Shown here: piece after piece, positions 1 to 6,670 of the stretch
Position numbering within the stretch: position 1 is the stretch's first letter
Layout of the letters: every line of letters begins with the position of its first letter
DNA from: Coriobacteriia bacterium
GTDB lineage: Bacteria > Actinomycetota > Coriobacteriia > Anaerosomatales > JAUVQN01
Assembly (NCBI GenBank): GCA_030598125.1
Contig: JAUVQN010000048.1
Span: 1-8,990 of the forward strand
Reading direction: 5' to 3'
DNA: 8,990 bases
Program-made: the position numbers and the translations under genes
The notes under the pieces: generated by a model
Databases searched by the model: none
Seen by the model: only the letters and a program-made list of their open reading frames with translations
What the model was told of the DNA's origin: nothing

Positions 1-975
1 AGTGAGGACTCCGAACTGCCCCACGAGGAGCTCGTAGCCGACGCTCCCTTCGGCGAACATCGAGCCGACGATCCCCTGGACGAATGGTATCCAGTACTCG
101 CCCATGACTACGTCTTCGAGGAACCCGACGACGGTCCCGGCCATGAACACACCGAGGAACTCGTACATGAGGAAGAGCACGAGCAGGAGCAAGGGCAGTC
201 CCGTGAGGGGCTGCATCATGTAGTGACTGAGTCGCGTCGAGAGACTCGCCCCGGACATCGTGTGGGAGACGACGTGACTCACCACGTCGTCCACCCGCTC
301 CCGCCGGTCGCGATAGACCTCGTCACGCAGTCCGCCCGCCTCGAGGTCGTGCAGACCGGCCACATCCGGGTCCCCTTCGAGCACCAGGAGCGCATGCGCG
401 CGGGAACCTGTCGTCGCCACGAGCTGGAGCAGCTGTTCCTCGTGCTGGTGACCCCAGTGCCCGTGGCGTGCCTCGTCGATCGTCTCGACGAGCTCGGAGA
501 TCCCCTCGCCGCGGACGGCGACCGTCTCGACCACCGGCACGCCCAGCAGGTCACTGAGCAGGTCGACGTCGATCACGACGCCCTGCTGGCGCGCCTCGTC
601 GGTCATGTTGAGGGCCACCACGAGCGACAGCCCCATGTCCACGAGCTGCAGCGTGAGGAAGAGGTCGCGCTCGAGGTGAACGGCGTCGACGACGTTCACG
701 ATGGTGTCCGCGTCGAGGATGACGTCGCGCGCCACGACCTCCTCGTCGTTGAACGAGGAGACCCCGTAGACGCCGGGAGTGTCGATGAGGTCGCGCTCGC
801 CGAGCTTGCCGCGGAGCAGCTCCACGGTCGTGCCCGGGAAGTTGGAGACGTTGACATACGTCCCGGTCAACGCATTGAAGACGGCCGACTTGCCGACGTT
901 GGGGTTGCCCACGAGGACGACATTGCCGGAGCCGGTCACGCCCGCGGCGGCCGTCTGCGCGTCAGTGCGTCCCAT
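1..975 (-). CDS. feoB: FeoB ferrous iron transporter, N-terminal part (cut by window edge)
   Basis: FeoB is the inner-membrane ferrous iron permease with a cytosolic N-terminal GTPase domain. The first 325 residues are visible, read on the minus strand; the family is usually 600-700 residues, so about half is missing. The G domain is complete: G1 GNPNVGKS at residues 23-30, the G2 region FPGTT near 46-50, G3 DTPG at 65-68, G4 NMTD at 123-126, and a G5-like VAVRG further on. A helical insertion follows, then the first membrane segments (PLTGLPLLLLVLFLMYEF and following) of the permease Gate region. The ATG at 975 gives a normal short lead-in to G1. It lies 14 bases inside the end of feoA, so the two are probably translationally coupled; a GAGGT lies about 10 bases upstream. 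Nothing in the visible part looks broken. The identification is firm. Confidence 0.95.
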   Translation of the reverse strand, partial: MGRTDAQTAAAGVTGSGNVVLVGNPNVGKSAVFNALTGTYVNVSNFPGTTVELLRGKLGERDLIDTPGVYGVSSFNDEEVVARDVILDADTIVNVVDAVHLERDLFLTLQLVDMGLSLVVALNMTDEARQQGVVIDVDLLSDLLGVPVVETVAVRGEGISELVETIDEARHGHWGHQHEEQLLQLVATTGSRAHALLVLEGDPDVAGLHDLEAGGLRDEVYRDRRERVDDVVSHVVSHTMSGASLSTRLSHYMMQPLTGLPLLLLVLFLMYEFLGVFMAGTVVGFLEDVVMGEYWIPFVQGIVGSMFAEGSVGYELLVGQFGVLT

Positions 976-1297
976 GGCGATGGCGACCTCGTCCGTGACG
1001 CTTCTGGCGTCCGTGCGCCGTGCTCGACACACGGGACACCTCGATCTTCCGCGCGAGTCCTCGCCCGACCGCGATCTCCTGACGTCCCACTTGGATCACG
1101 ACGGGACCGCCGGGGATCTTGGTCACGACGGTCAGGTGAGCGCCCTCGCTCATTCCCAGCCGGACGGCCTGCATGCTCATGTCGGGATCGTGGATGGAGA
1201 CGACCGTGGCGCGCTCGCCGCGCCGGAGATGGTCGAGCGGGAACACGCCTATCTTGTGGCGCCGTCCGTAGCCCGTGGCCCGTCTCGTCGGTCCCAT
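962..1297 (-). CDS. feoA: FeoA, small SH3-like iron transport accessory protein
   Basis: FeoA is a small cytosolic SH3-like (beta-barrel) protein that works with FeoB in ferrous iron uptake. The protein is 111 residues. The family core runs from about residue 19 (FPLDHLRRGERATV) through the typical LGMSEGAHLTVV (47-58) and PGGPVVIQVGRQEIAVGRG (62-80) to about residue 88. The core is of usual length. Extra are about 18 N-terminal residues and a C-terminal tail of about 22 residues rich in Arg, His and Gly. The ATG at 1297 is chosen because AGGGAG lies 9 bases upstream and the protein starts close to the domain. An in-frame TTG at 1441 would start inside the predicted promoter and add low-complexity sequence. 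The stop overlaps the feoB start by 14 bases, so feoA-feoB form an operon read from the promoter near 1413-1441. Confidence 0.92.
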   Translation of the reverse strand: MGPTRRATGYGRRHKIGVFPLDHLRRGERATVVSIHDPDMSMQAVRLGMSEGAHLTVVTKIPGGPVVIQVGRQEIAVGRGLARKIEVSRVSSTAHGRQKRHGRGRHRHGTH

Positions 1298-1306
1298 TCG
1301 TCGTCG

Positions 1307-1312
1307 CTCCCT
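1307..1312 (-). promoter_or_regulatory. Ribosome binding site of feoA
   Basis: AGGGAG on the minus strand, with 9 bases to the ATG at 1297. This site decides the feoA start against the upstream in-frame TTG at 1441, which has no comparable site. Confidence 0.7.
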
Positions 1313-1381
1313 GTCGGCTCCCGCTCGGGATCTCGTCCCCGGCCCGTCGGCCCGGTCCGTCCCGCTCGGCCTGCCCGAGGA

Positions 1382-1397
1382 CTTAGCATACGCTAAG
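1382..1397. promoter_or_regulatory. Perfect inverted repeat, probable metalloregulator operator for feoAB
   Basis: The sequence CTTAGC-ATAC-GCTAAG is a perfect 6-bp inverted repeat with a 4-base spacer. It stands out as AT-rich in GC-rich surroundings. It lies just downstream of the predicted feoA -10 hexamer, where a bound repressor would block transcription. TTAG...CTAA half sites recall DtxR/IdeR boxes, but those have a longer spacing, so the regulator could be another DtxR/MntR-type or unrelated protein. Seen: the palindrome and its place. Inferred: that it answers to iron or another metal. Confidence 0.55.
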
Positions 1398-1412
1398 CCA
1401 ATCGGTTCATAC

Positions 1413-1441
1413 ACTCTAATTCGGCAGCTCGCAGGCGTCAA
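1413..1441 (-). promoter_or_regulatory. Predicted feoAB promoter (housekeeping sigma type)
   Basis: On the minus strand, TTGACG (1441-1436) and TAGAGT (1418-1413) are separated by exactly 17 bases. They match the -35 and -10 consensus at 5 of 6 and 4 of 6 positions. Transcription would start near 1406, just before the inverted repeat at 1382-1397. This leaves a leader of about 110 bases before feoA. Confidence 0.6.
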
Positions 1442-1489
1442 TCAAGGACTTCCTCTGGATCGGCAAGACGCGGCGGCGGCGACCGTGTA

Positions 1490-1506
1490 TCTTCGTTCTG
1501 CGAAGA
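1490..1506 (+). repeat. Short inverted repeat in the leader of the 1525 gene
   Basis: TCTTCG-TTCTG-CGAAGA is a perfect 6-bp inverted repeat with a 5-base loop. It ends about 7 bases before the Shine-Dalgarno stretch (GGGAGAGGA, 1513-1521) of the gene starting at 1525. It could be an operator, a leader hairpin affecting translation, or chance. I see no convincing plus-strand promoter here; TATCTT at 1488-1493 is a weak -10 candidate with no -35. Confidence 0.3.
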
Positions 1507-1524
1507 GACTGCGGGAGAGGACAC

Positions 1525-3777
1525 GTGCAGGACTCGCGACTCGTCGCGGCGCTCGGCGCAGACCCCTTCCCCTGGCTGCTGGCCTCGGATGAGCCCTACG
1601 CCGTCTGGGCGACACGCACAGCGGTCCTGGGACAGACTGCGGACGATCCCGACGTCGCCAGGGCTCGTGAGCGGATCCTCGCCGACGACGGGGTAACGGC
1701 GCTCGTGGGCGAGCTCCCCTCCTGGGAGGCCGAAGGCTCCTCCCATCACAGCGCGGAGTACCTGCCCAGCGCGCTGACCCTCCTGGCCGACATGGGAGTG
1801 GGTCCCGGTGACGATCCCGCGATCGAGCAGCGGCTGGACGAGCTGTCGGCCCACCAGGACGACAGCGGCCGCTTCGTCTCACCCGAGTCGGGACGCGCAC
1901 GCGCCGAGGAGGGCGCGGGCTCTCCCGTGTGCGACAACAGCGCCGTGACCGACGTCCTTATCCGCTTCGGCCGCGGCGACGACGAGCGGGTCTTGCGCGC
2001 ACTCGACCGCATGCGGGACGACCTGGCGACCACTCCGCAGGGTCGTGGCTGGCGTTGCGCCCAGGAGCGGCGAGGGCTGCTCCGGCGGCAGGCCCAGGGC
2101 GCGGACACGTGCCCTCAGATCACCGTCGAGGGACTCCGCGCCGCATCCCTCCTCCCCGAGGACGAGCGGCCCGACGGTCTGCTCGACGTGGTCCGCACGC
2201 CCCTCGAACTGTGGCGGCGCCGCGCCAGCGAGAGGCCCTACGACTTCGGCCACGGCTACCAGTTCATGCGTGCGAAGTGGCCGAACGTCTGGTACGACGT
2301 GCTATGGGTGCTGGACGCCGTGGGACGCTACCCGGCCGTCTGGCGGGGAGCCGAGGCGTCCGAGGACGACCGTCGCGCGATCGCCGAGCTGGCGGCGTGC
2401 CTGATCGCCTACAACACGGACGCGGAGGGACGTGTCGTCCCCGCACGCACGGCCGCCGGATTCGAGCGGTTCTCCTTCGGCCAGAAACGGGAACCTTCGC
2501 CGTTCGCGACGGCCCGCACGCTCGCCGCGCTCGCCAGGGTGACGGACCTCGCGGACGAGATCGCGGATGTGGACGTCGAGGCGCTCCCCGGGTCGGTCCG
2601 CCGCGGAGAGGAGGAGCAGCCGACCCGCCGGCCCCAGCCACCTTGCCCGGCGCCGGCACTGCCCCGGGATTTCGCGCGGGACCGCGTGGAGCCGCGCGTG
2701 CTGACGCGACACCACATCGGCACGCACTGGCATCCCGAGAGCCTCGGCTCGGTCGTGTCGGACGTGGTCGGTCTCGTCGCCCCCGAACCTGCGACCCCCT
2801 ACCTCTCGCTGCGCGCCCGACTGCCGCGCTTCGAACCCGCCGCGCTCGAAGCAGCGCTCTACGACCGGCGGAGCCTCGTCCGGGTGCGCGGCATGCGCGG
2901 TCGCGCGTACATCGTGCGGCTCGGCCTGCTCCCGGTCGTCTTCTCGGCGACGAACGACCAGGTGGTGCGATATGCACGCACGTTCGCCGAGTACCGCGGC
3001 ATCACGCCCGCCGCGTACGAGCGATGGGCCGCGCGCGTGGTGGACGCGCTTCGCAACGGCCCCGCCACGACCACTGAGCTGCGGGAGCGCATCGAGCCCG
3101 GGATCGACGTCGCTGCGCTCGTGACGCTTCTTACCGCCGAAGGGGTCCTTCTGAGGGATCGCCCGGTCGGCGGATGGCAGGACCGCCGCTCCACCTACGT
3201 CGTGCTCGAGGACGTCCTGCCCGACGTGCGTCTCGACAGCGTGATCCCCGAGACCGCCGCGCACGAGCTGACGCGCGAGTACGTGCGCGCCTTCGGGCCG
3301 GTCACCGCCCGCGACGCGGCCTGGTGGACGGGACTCGGGCCGAAGCGGACAGAGAAGGCGCTCGACACATTGGGCGACGAGATCGTCACCGTATCGGTGG
3401 CGGGCGTGGAGGGCGACTACCTGATGCACGCCGCCGACGTGGAGGAGCTCGAGTGGACCGGTGCGCCGCGCTCCCCGTCGGTCGCCCTCCTCCCGGCGCT
3501 CGACCCGCTCCTCGCGGGCTACGCCCGGCATGCGTGGTTCGTGAGCGACGCCGCGCGCTCCTCGGTCTTCGACAGGTCGGGCAACCCGACGTCCGTGGTG
3601 CTCCTGGATGGTCGGGCCGCGGGCGTGTGGGACGCGCTGCGGGAGCCCGAGCCGATCGTGCTGGTACACACGTTCGATGAGCCCGGCGAAGCGGTCCGCA
3701 CGGCCATCGAGGCCGAGGTCCTCGACCTCGGCCGCTTCCTGCTCGGACCTGGCGCGCGCGTCGCCTGGCGGCGGTAG
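1525..3777 (+). CDS. Fusion protein: alpha/alpha-toroid (squalene-cyclase-like) domain plus HTH_42 (AlkZ/YcaQ-like) winged-helix domain
   Basis: The protein is 750 residues with two parts. Residues 1 to about 345 look like the helical-toroid family related in fold to squalene cyclase and prenyltransferase repeats. That family is often misnamed 'nitrogen fixation protein NifH' in databases and its function is unknown. Its layout is visible: an opening WLLASDEPYAVWATRTAVLG, a YLPSALTLLADMG helix pair, Cys136, GWRC at 175-178, Cys196, and a GYQFMRAKWPNVWYDVLWVLD segment. A Pro/Arg-rich linker spans about 346-377. Residues 378-750 match HTH_42 proteins: TPYLSLRARLP, LYDRRSLVRVRGMRGRAYIV, YVRAFGPVTARDAAWWTGL, LLPALDPLLAGY and VVLLDGRAAGVWD in family order. 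At the place of the AlkZ catalytic QxQ I read A-P-E (419-421), so glycosylase activity is doubtful. The GTG start at 1525 has GGGAGAGGA just upstream. The reading frame is continuous. A role in DNA binding or repair is inference only. Confidence 0.85.
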   Translation: MQDSRLVAALGADPFPWLLASDEPYAVWATRTAVLGQTADDPDVARARERILADDGVTALVGELPSWEAEGSSHHSAEYLPSALTLLADMGVGPGDDPAIEQRLDELSAHQDDSGRFVSPESGRARAEEGAGSPVCDNSAVTDVLIRFGRGDDERVLRALDRMRDDLATTPQGRGWRCAQERRGLLRRQAQGADTCPQITVEGLRAASLLPEDERPDGLLDVVRTPLELWRRRASERPYDFGHGYQFMRAKWPNVWYDVLWVLDAVGRYPAVWRGAEASEDDRRAIAELAACLIAYNTDAEGRVVPARTAAGFERFSFGQKREPSPFATARTLAALARVTDLADEIADVDVEALPGSVRRGEEEQPTRRPQPPCPAPALPRDFARDRVEPRVLTRHHIGTHWHPESLGSVVSDVVGLVAPEPATPYLSLRARLPRFEPAALEAALYDRRSLVRVRGMRGRAYIVRLGLLPVVFSATNDQVVRYARTFAEYRGITPAAYERWAARVVDALRNGPATTTELRERIEPGIDVAALVTLLTAEGVLLRDRPVGGWQDRRSTYVVLEDVLPDVRLDSVIPETAAHELTREYVRAFGPVTARDAAWWTGLGPKRTEKALDTLGDEIVTVSVAGVEGDYLMHAADVEELEWTGAPRSPSVALLPALDPLLAGYARHAWFVSDAARSSVFDRSGNPTSVVLLDGRAAGVWDALREPEPIVLVHTFDEPGEAVRTAIEAEVLDLGRFLLGPGARVAWRR

Positions 3778-3797
3778 CGCACGCTCCTGGCCTCTGA

Positions 3798-3803
3798 TAG
3801 CTT
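3798..3803 (+). promoter_or_regulatory. Possible -10 element for the riboswitch-ATPase transcript
   Basis: TAGCTT fits TANNNT. It would place the transcript start near 3810, directly at the 5' edge of the aptamer. No good -35 is visible; the spot 17 bases upstream reads TAGCGC. The location is sensible but the match is weak. Confidence 0.3.
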
Positions 3804-3810
3804 GAGTGCC

Positions 3811-3936
3811 GTCAAGGGGGAGTAGCTCCGCCCGCCGGAGTCCACCGGCGGGCCTCGGGAGGCCGACACTCCCGGATGCGACCGGCATCCCGGCCTCGCC
3901 ATCGCGGCTCCGGTCGCGACAGCGAGACCCTTGGTG
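3811..3936 (+). promoter_or_regulatory. yybP-ykoY family Mn2+ riboswitch aptamer
   Basis: The region carries the hallmarks of the yybP-ykoY aptamer: a 5' GGGGAGTAGC (3817-3826) and a 3' AGCGAGACC (3921-3929). Closing helix P1 pairs CAAGGG (3813-3818) with CCCTTG (3928-3933). P2 is a perfect 9-bp hairpin, 3830-3838 with 3845-3853. P3 pairs 3859-3865 with 3891-3897; the conserved-type CGACAC loop (about 3864-3869) leads to an inner hairpin, 3874-3879 with 3885-3890. P4 pairs TCGCG (3902-3906) with CGCGA (3915-3919). An alternative hairpin CGGGAG/CTCCCG could compete with P3. In this family, Mn2+ binds between the P1-side and P3-side loops and normally switches export genes on. It sits directly upstream of a P-type ATPase, as known for Lactococcus yoaB. 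Confidence 0.88.
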
Positions 3937-3956
3937 GATCGAGTCCGCCGGGGTCT
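3925..3956 (+). terminator. Terminator-like hairpin of the riboswitch expression platform
   Basis: AGACCC (3925-3930) is the exact reverse complement of GGGTCT (3951-3956). Inside it, GGTGGA (3933-3938) pairs with TCCGCC (3944-3949) around a UCGAG loop. The stem has about 12-13 pairs with one bulge, and TTTCT follows. Its 5' arm uses the same bases as the 3' strand of aptamer helix P1 (3928-3933), so the two structures exclude each other. This suggests that Mn2+ stabilises P1 and prevents termination. The U-run is short, and the ribosome binding site at 3965 is only 9 bases away, so an effect on translation is also possible. Confidence 0.65.
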
Positions 3957-3973
3957 TTCTCACTGGAGGCGAC

Positions 3974-6664
3974 ATGGCGCGCGAAGCACGTGTGGAGGCC
4001 GCAGAGCTCGTCCGAGAGACACCCGCTGTCGCGTGGCACACGCTCGGCGTCGACGAGGTCGTCCGCAGGCTCGATACCGATCTCGACCGGGGGCTCTCCC
4101 ACGACGAGGCCGCAGCCAGACTCGAGCGCTACGGCCCCAACGAGCTCGAGCCCCCCAGCAAGACACCGCGCTGGCGCCTGTTCCTCTCCCAGTTCAACGA
4201 CGTGACCATCTGGGTGCTGATGGGCGCCGTCGTCATCTCGGTCGTCGAGGGACAGGCTCCCGAAGCGATCGCGATCACCTTCATCCTTCTCATGAACGGG
4301 ATCCTCGGTTTCGTGCAGGAGTACCGAGCCGAGCAGGCGCTCGAGGCGCTCAAGAGCATGTCCGCACCCGTGGCCACCGTCATGCGCGACGGGGTCGAGC
4401 AGGACGTGCCCGCGACCGGGCTCGTGCCGGGAGACATAGTGCTCTTGGAGGCGGGCGACAAGATCCCCGCCGACGGCCGACTCGCGAGAGTCAGCGCGCT
4501 CAGGGTCGAGGAGGCCTCCCTGACCGGGGAGAGTCGCCCTACGAAGAAGAGCACCGACCCGCTCGAGAACGCCGACCTGCCGCTCGGCGACAGGGACGAT
4601 CTCGTCTTCGCCGGCACCTCCGTGGCGGTCGGGCACGGCTCGAACGTAGTGACGGAGACGGGCCAGAGCACCGAGATGGGCCGCATCGCCGACCTGTTGG
4701 CCGCTCAGGAGGACGAGAAGACGCCGCTCCAACGAGAGCTCGACGTCGTCGGCAAGCGGCTCGCCCTGGCGGTCGTCGTCATCGCGGCGCTCGTGTTCGG
4801 AGTGAGTGTCTGGCAGGGCTCTGAGCTGACAGTAGCGCTCCTCATCGCCGTCTCGCTCGCCGTGGCCGCGATTCCCGAGGGGCTGCCGGCCGTGGTGACC
4901 GTCTCGCTCTCCCTCGGCGTGCGCGAGATGGCGGCGCACAACGCCATCGTGAAGCGTCTGCAGGCCGTGGAGACGCTCGGCGCGACCACGTTCATCTGCT
5001 CCGACAAGACCGGCACGCTCACCAAGAACGAGATGACCGCGCGGCGACTGCTCATCGGCGACGACCTCGTGCGGGTGCTTCCCGACTGGGCGATGGAGCC
5101 CGCGGAGCGGGCGCCCGACACGGCCGATTGCGAGCTCATGCTGGAGATCGCCGCCTCCTGCAACGACGCGCATTTCACGGCCGACGGCACGCTCGTCGGA
5201 GACCCCACGGAGACCGCGCTGCTCGTCGCGGCGGACGAGCTCGGTCGCGACCGTGTGCGACCGCGACGCGTGGGCGAGATCCCCTTCGACTCGGAGCGGA
5301 AGCGCATGACCACGATCCACGCGGTGGACGGCAGCCGCGTCGCGTACATGAAGGGCGGCACCGACGTGGTGCTCGACCTGTGCACGAGCGCGCGGATCCA
5401 CGGCGAGACGGTCCCGATGACGGACGAGCTGCGAGCCGCCCTGTCGCTCGACAACGAGGAACTGGCCTCTTCGGGATACCGGACGCTGGCATTGGCCTGG
5501 CGGACGCTCGGCGAGGACGAGCCGTCCGAGGGCGAGGAACTCGAGCGCGACATGACGTACGCGGGCATCATCGGCCTCGTCGATCCGCCGAGAGCCGAGG
5601 TCCCCGACGCCATCGAGACGTGTCACCGCGCCGGCATGGAAGTGGCCATGGTGACTGGTGACCATGCGCTCACCGCACGCGCGATCGGCGACGAGATCGG
5701 TCTCAGCCGCGAGGGCGGCGTCGTCACCGGCGTCGAGCTCGAGGCGATGAGCGACGACGAGCTCTACGAGATCGTCCAGGACACGCGGATCTACGCGCGG
5801 GTCGACCCGGAGCACAAGCTGCGCATCGTGGACGCGCTCAAGCGCCGGGGGCACGTCGTCGCGATGACGGGCGACGGCGTGAACGACGCGCCGGCGCTCA
5901 AGAAGGCGGACATTGGCGTCGCGATGGGGATCGTCGGCACCGACGTGAGCCGCGAAGCGGCCGACATGGTGCTCGCGGACGACAACTTCGCGACGATCGT
6001 GCTCGCGGTCGACATGGGCCGGGTCGCCTTCGACAACCTGCGCAAGTTCATCCTCTTCATGCTCTCCTGCAACGTGTCCGAGGTGCTCATCATCTTCATC
6101 GCGACGTTCGTGGCTGGCCGCCCGGCCCTGCTGCCCCTCCAGATCCTGTGGATCAATCTCGTGACCGACGGGCTTCCCGCGCTCGCACTCGGCGTGGACC
6201 CGCCCGATCCCGGCGTGATGGACCGGCCTCCCCGCGGGGCCGACGAAGGCATCCTCGTCCGCGAGCGCCAGTGGCAGATCGTGTGGCAGGGTGCGCTCAT
6301 CACCATGGCGGGGCTGCTGGTGTGGGGGTTCGCCGAGTACGTGCAGACGGACTACTCCGGCTCACACGTGCAGACGATGCTCTTCACGACGATGGTCCTC
6401 ACGCAGCTCCTGCACGCCTTCGACTTCCGCTCGGCGACGCGCACCGTGTGGTCGAAGGAGTCCCTCAGGAACCGCTGGCTCGTCTACGCGTTCCTCGGGT
6501 CGTTCGTCCTGCAGCTTCTCGTGATCTACCTGCCGTTCCTGCAAAGGCTCTTCTCCACGGAGGCGCTGTTCTGGCAGGACTGGGCGGCGATCGTCGTGGC
6601 GGCGCTCATCGCCGTGTCGATCATCGACCTCGTGAAGGTGACGCTCGCTCGACGCGGCCGGTGA
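3974..6664 (+). CDS. P2A-type cation-transporting ATPase, probable Mn2+ (or Ca2+/Mn2+) exporter
   Basis: This is an ATP-driven membrane pump of 896 residues with the full P-type set. TGES is at 184-187 (actuator), PEGLP at 301-305 (helix M4), and the phosphorylated Asp344 is in DKTGTLT. KGG at 460 is in the nucleotide domain, and TGDGVND ends at Asp638. It has an N-terminal cation-ATPase domain (about 20-90) and six C-terminal membrane helices. SERCA Ca2+-site residues are kept: Glu302 (M4), Asn700 and Glu703 (M5), Asn728, Thr731 and Asp732 (M6). SERCA Glu908 in M8 appears to be replaced by Gln811. By protein alone this is a Ca2+-ATPase relative. The Mn2+ riboswitch just upstream points to manganese export. 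The ATG at 3974 has GGAGG 4 bases upstream. The frame stays open upstream to about 3806, but a start there would translate the riboswitch, so it is rejected. The gene converges on ddl. Confidence 0.93.
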   Translation: MAREARVEAAELVRETPAVAWHTLGVDEVVRRLDTDLDRGLSHDEAAARLERYGPNELEPPSKTPRWRLFLSQFNDVTIWVLMGAVVISVVEGQAPEAIAITFILLMNGILGFVQEYRAEQALEALKSMSAPVATVMRDGVEQDVPATGLVPGDIVLLEAGDKIPADGRLARVSALRVEEASLTGESRPTKKSTDPLENADLPLGDRDDLVFAGTSVAVGHGSNVVTETGQSTEMGRIADLLAAQEDEKTPLQRELDVVGKRLALAVVVIAALVFGVSVWQGSELTVALLIAVSLAVAAIPEGLPAVVTVSLSLGVREMAAHNAIVKRLQAVETLGATTFICSDKTGTLTKNEMTARRLLIGDDLVRVLPDWAMEPAERAPDTADCELMLEIAASCNDAHFTADGTLVGDPTETALLVAADELGRDRVRPRRVGEIPFDSERKRMTTIHAVDGSRVAYMKGGTDVVLDLCTSARIHGETVPMTDELRAALSLDNEELASSGYRTLALAWRTLGEDEPSEGEELERDMTYAGIIGLVDPPRAEVPDAIETCHRAGMEVAMVTGDHALTARAIGDEIGLSREGGVVTGVELEAMSDDELYEIVQDTRIYARVDPEHKLRIVDALKRRGHVVAMTGDGVNDAPALKKADIGVAMGIVGTDVSREAADMVLADDNFATIVLAVDMGRVAFDNLRKFILFMLSCNVSEVLIIFIATFVAGRPALLPLQILWINLVTDGLPALALGVDPPDPGVMDRPPRGADEGILVRERQWQIVWQGALITMAGLLVWGFAEYVQTDYSGSHVQTMLFTTMVLTQLLHAFDFRSATRTVWSKESLRNRWLVYAFLGSFVLQLLVIYLPFLQRLFSTEALFWQDWAAIVVAALIAVSIIDLVKVTLARRGR

Positions 6665-6670
6665 GCGAGC
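6643..6670. terminator. Hairpin between convergent genes, possible bidirectional terminator
   Basis: GCTCGCTC (6643-6650) and GAGCGAGC (6663-6670) form a perfect 8-bp inverted repeat around a 12-base loop that can add two more pairs. It covers the ATPase stop codon and begins directly after the ddl stop codon. No T-run follows on either strand, so it is not a classical intrinsic terminator. U-less hairpins of this kind are often proposed as terminators in actinobacteria. Confidence 0.45.

Noticed and set aside
223..1386. Long plus-strand open frame opposite feoAB
   Set aside because: It is antisense to FeoB and FeoA, which have full family motifs. The frame is a GC-rich shadow with low-complexity Arg/His/Val sequence.
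1298..1441. feoA start at the in-frame TTG at 1441
   Set aside because: That TTG is the -35 hexamer of the predicted promoter. The added residues are low complexity, and ATG 1297 has a good ribosome binding site.
1525..2560. Naming the N-terminal half 'nitrogen fixation protein NifH'
   Set aside because: Related database entries carry this name, but there is no P-loop or cysteine pattern of nitrogenase iron protein. The fold pattern is helical toroid.
3806..3973. Upstream in-frame start for the ATPase at 3806
   Set aside because: It would translate the riboswitch, lacks a ribosome binding site, and adds 56 residues not seen in the family. ATG 3974 has GGAGG.
2302..4041. Long minus-strand open frame opposite the fusion gene
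   Set aside because: No recognisable domain, runs through the riboswitch, and is antisense to a gene with clear homology.
3812..5854. 680-residue minus-strand open frame opposite the ATPase
   Set aside because: His/Arg/Asp-rich shadow of the ATPase codons with no family signature.
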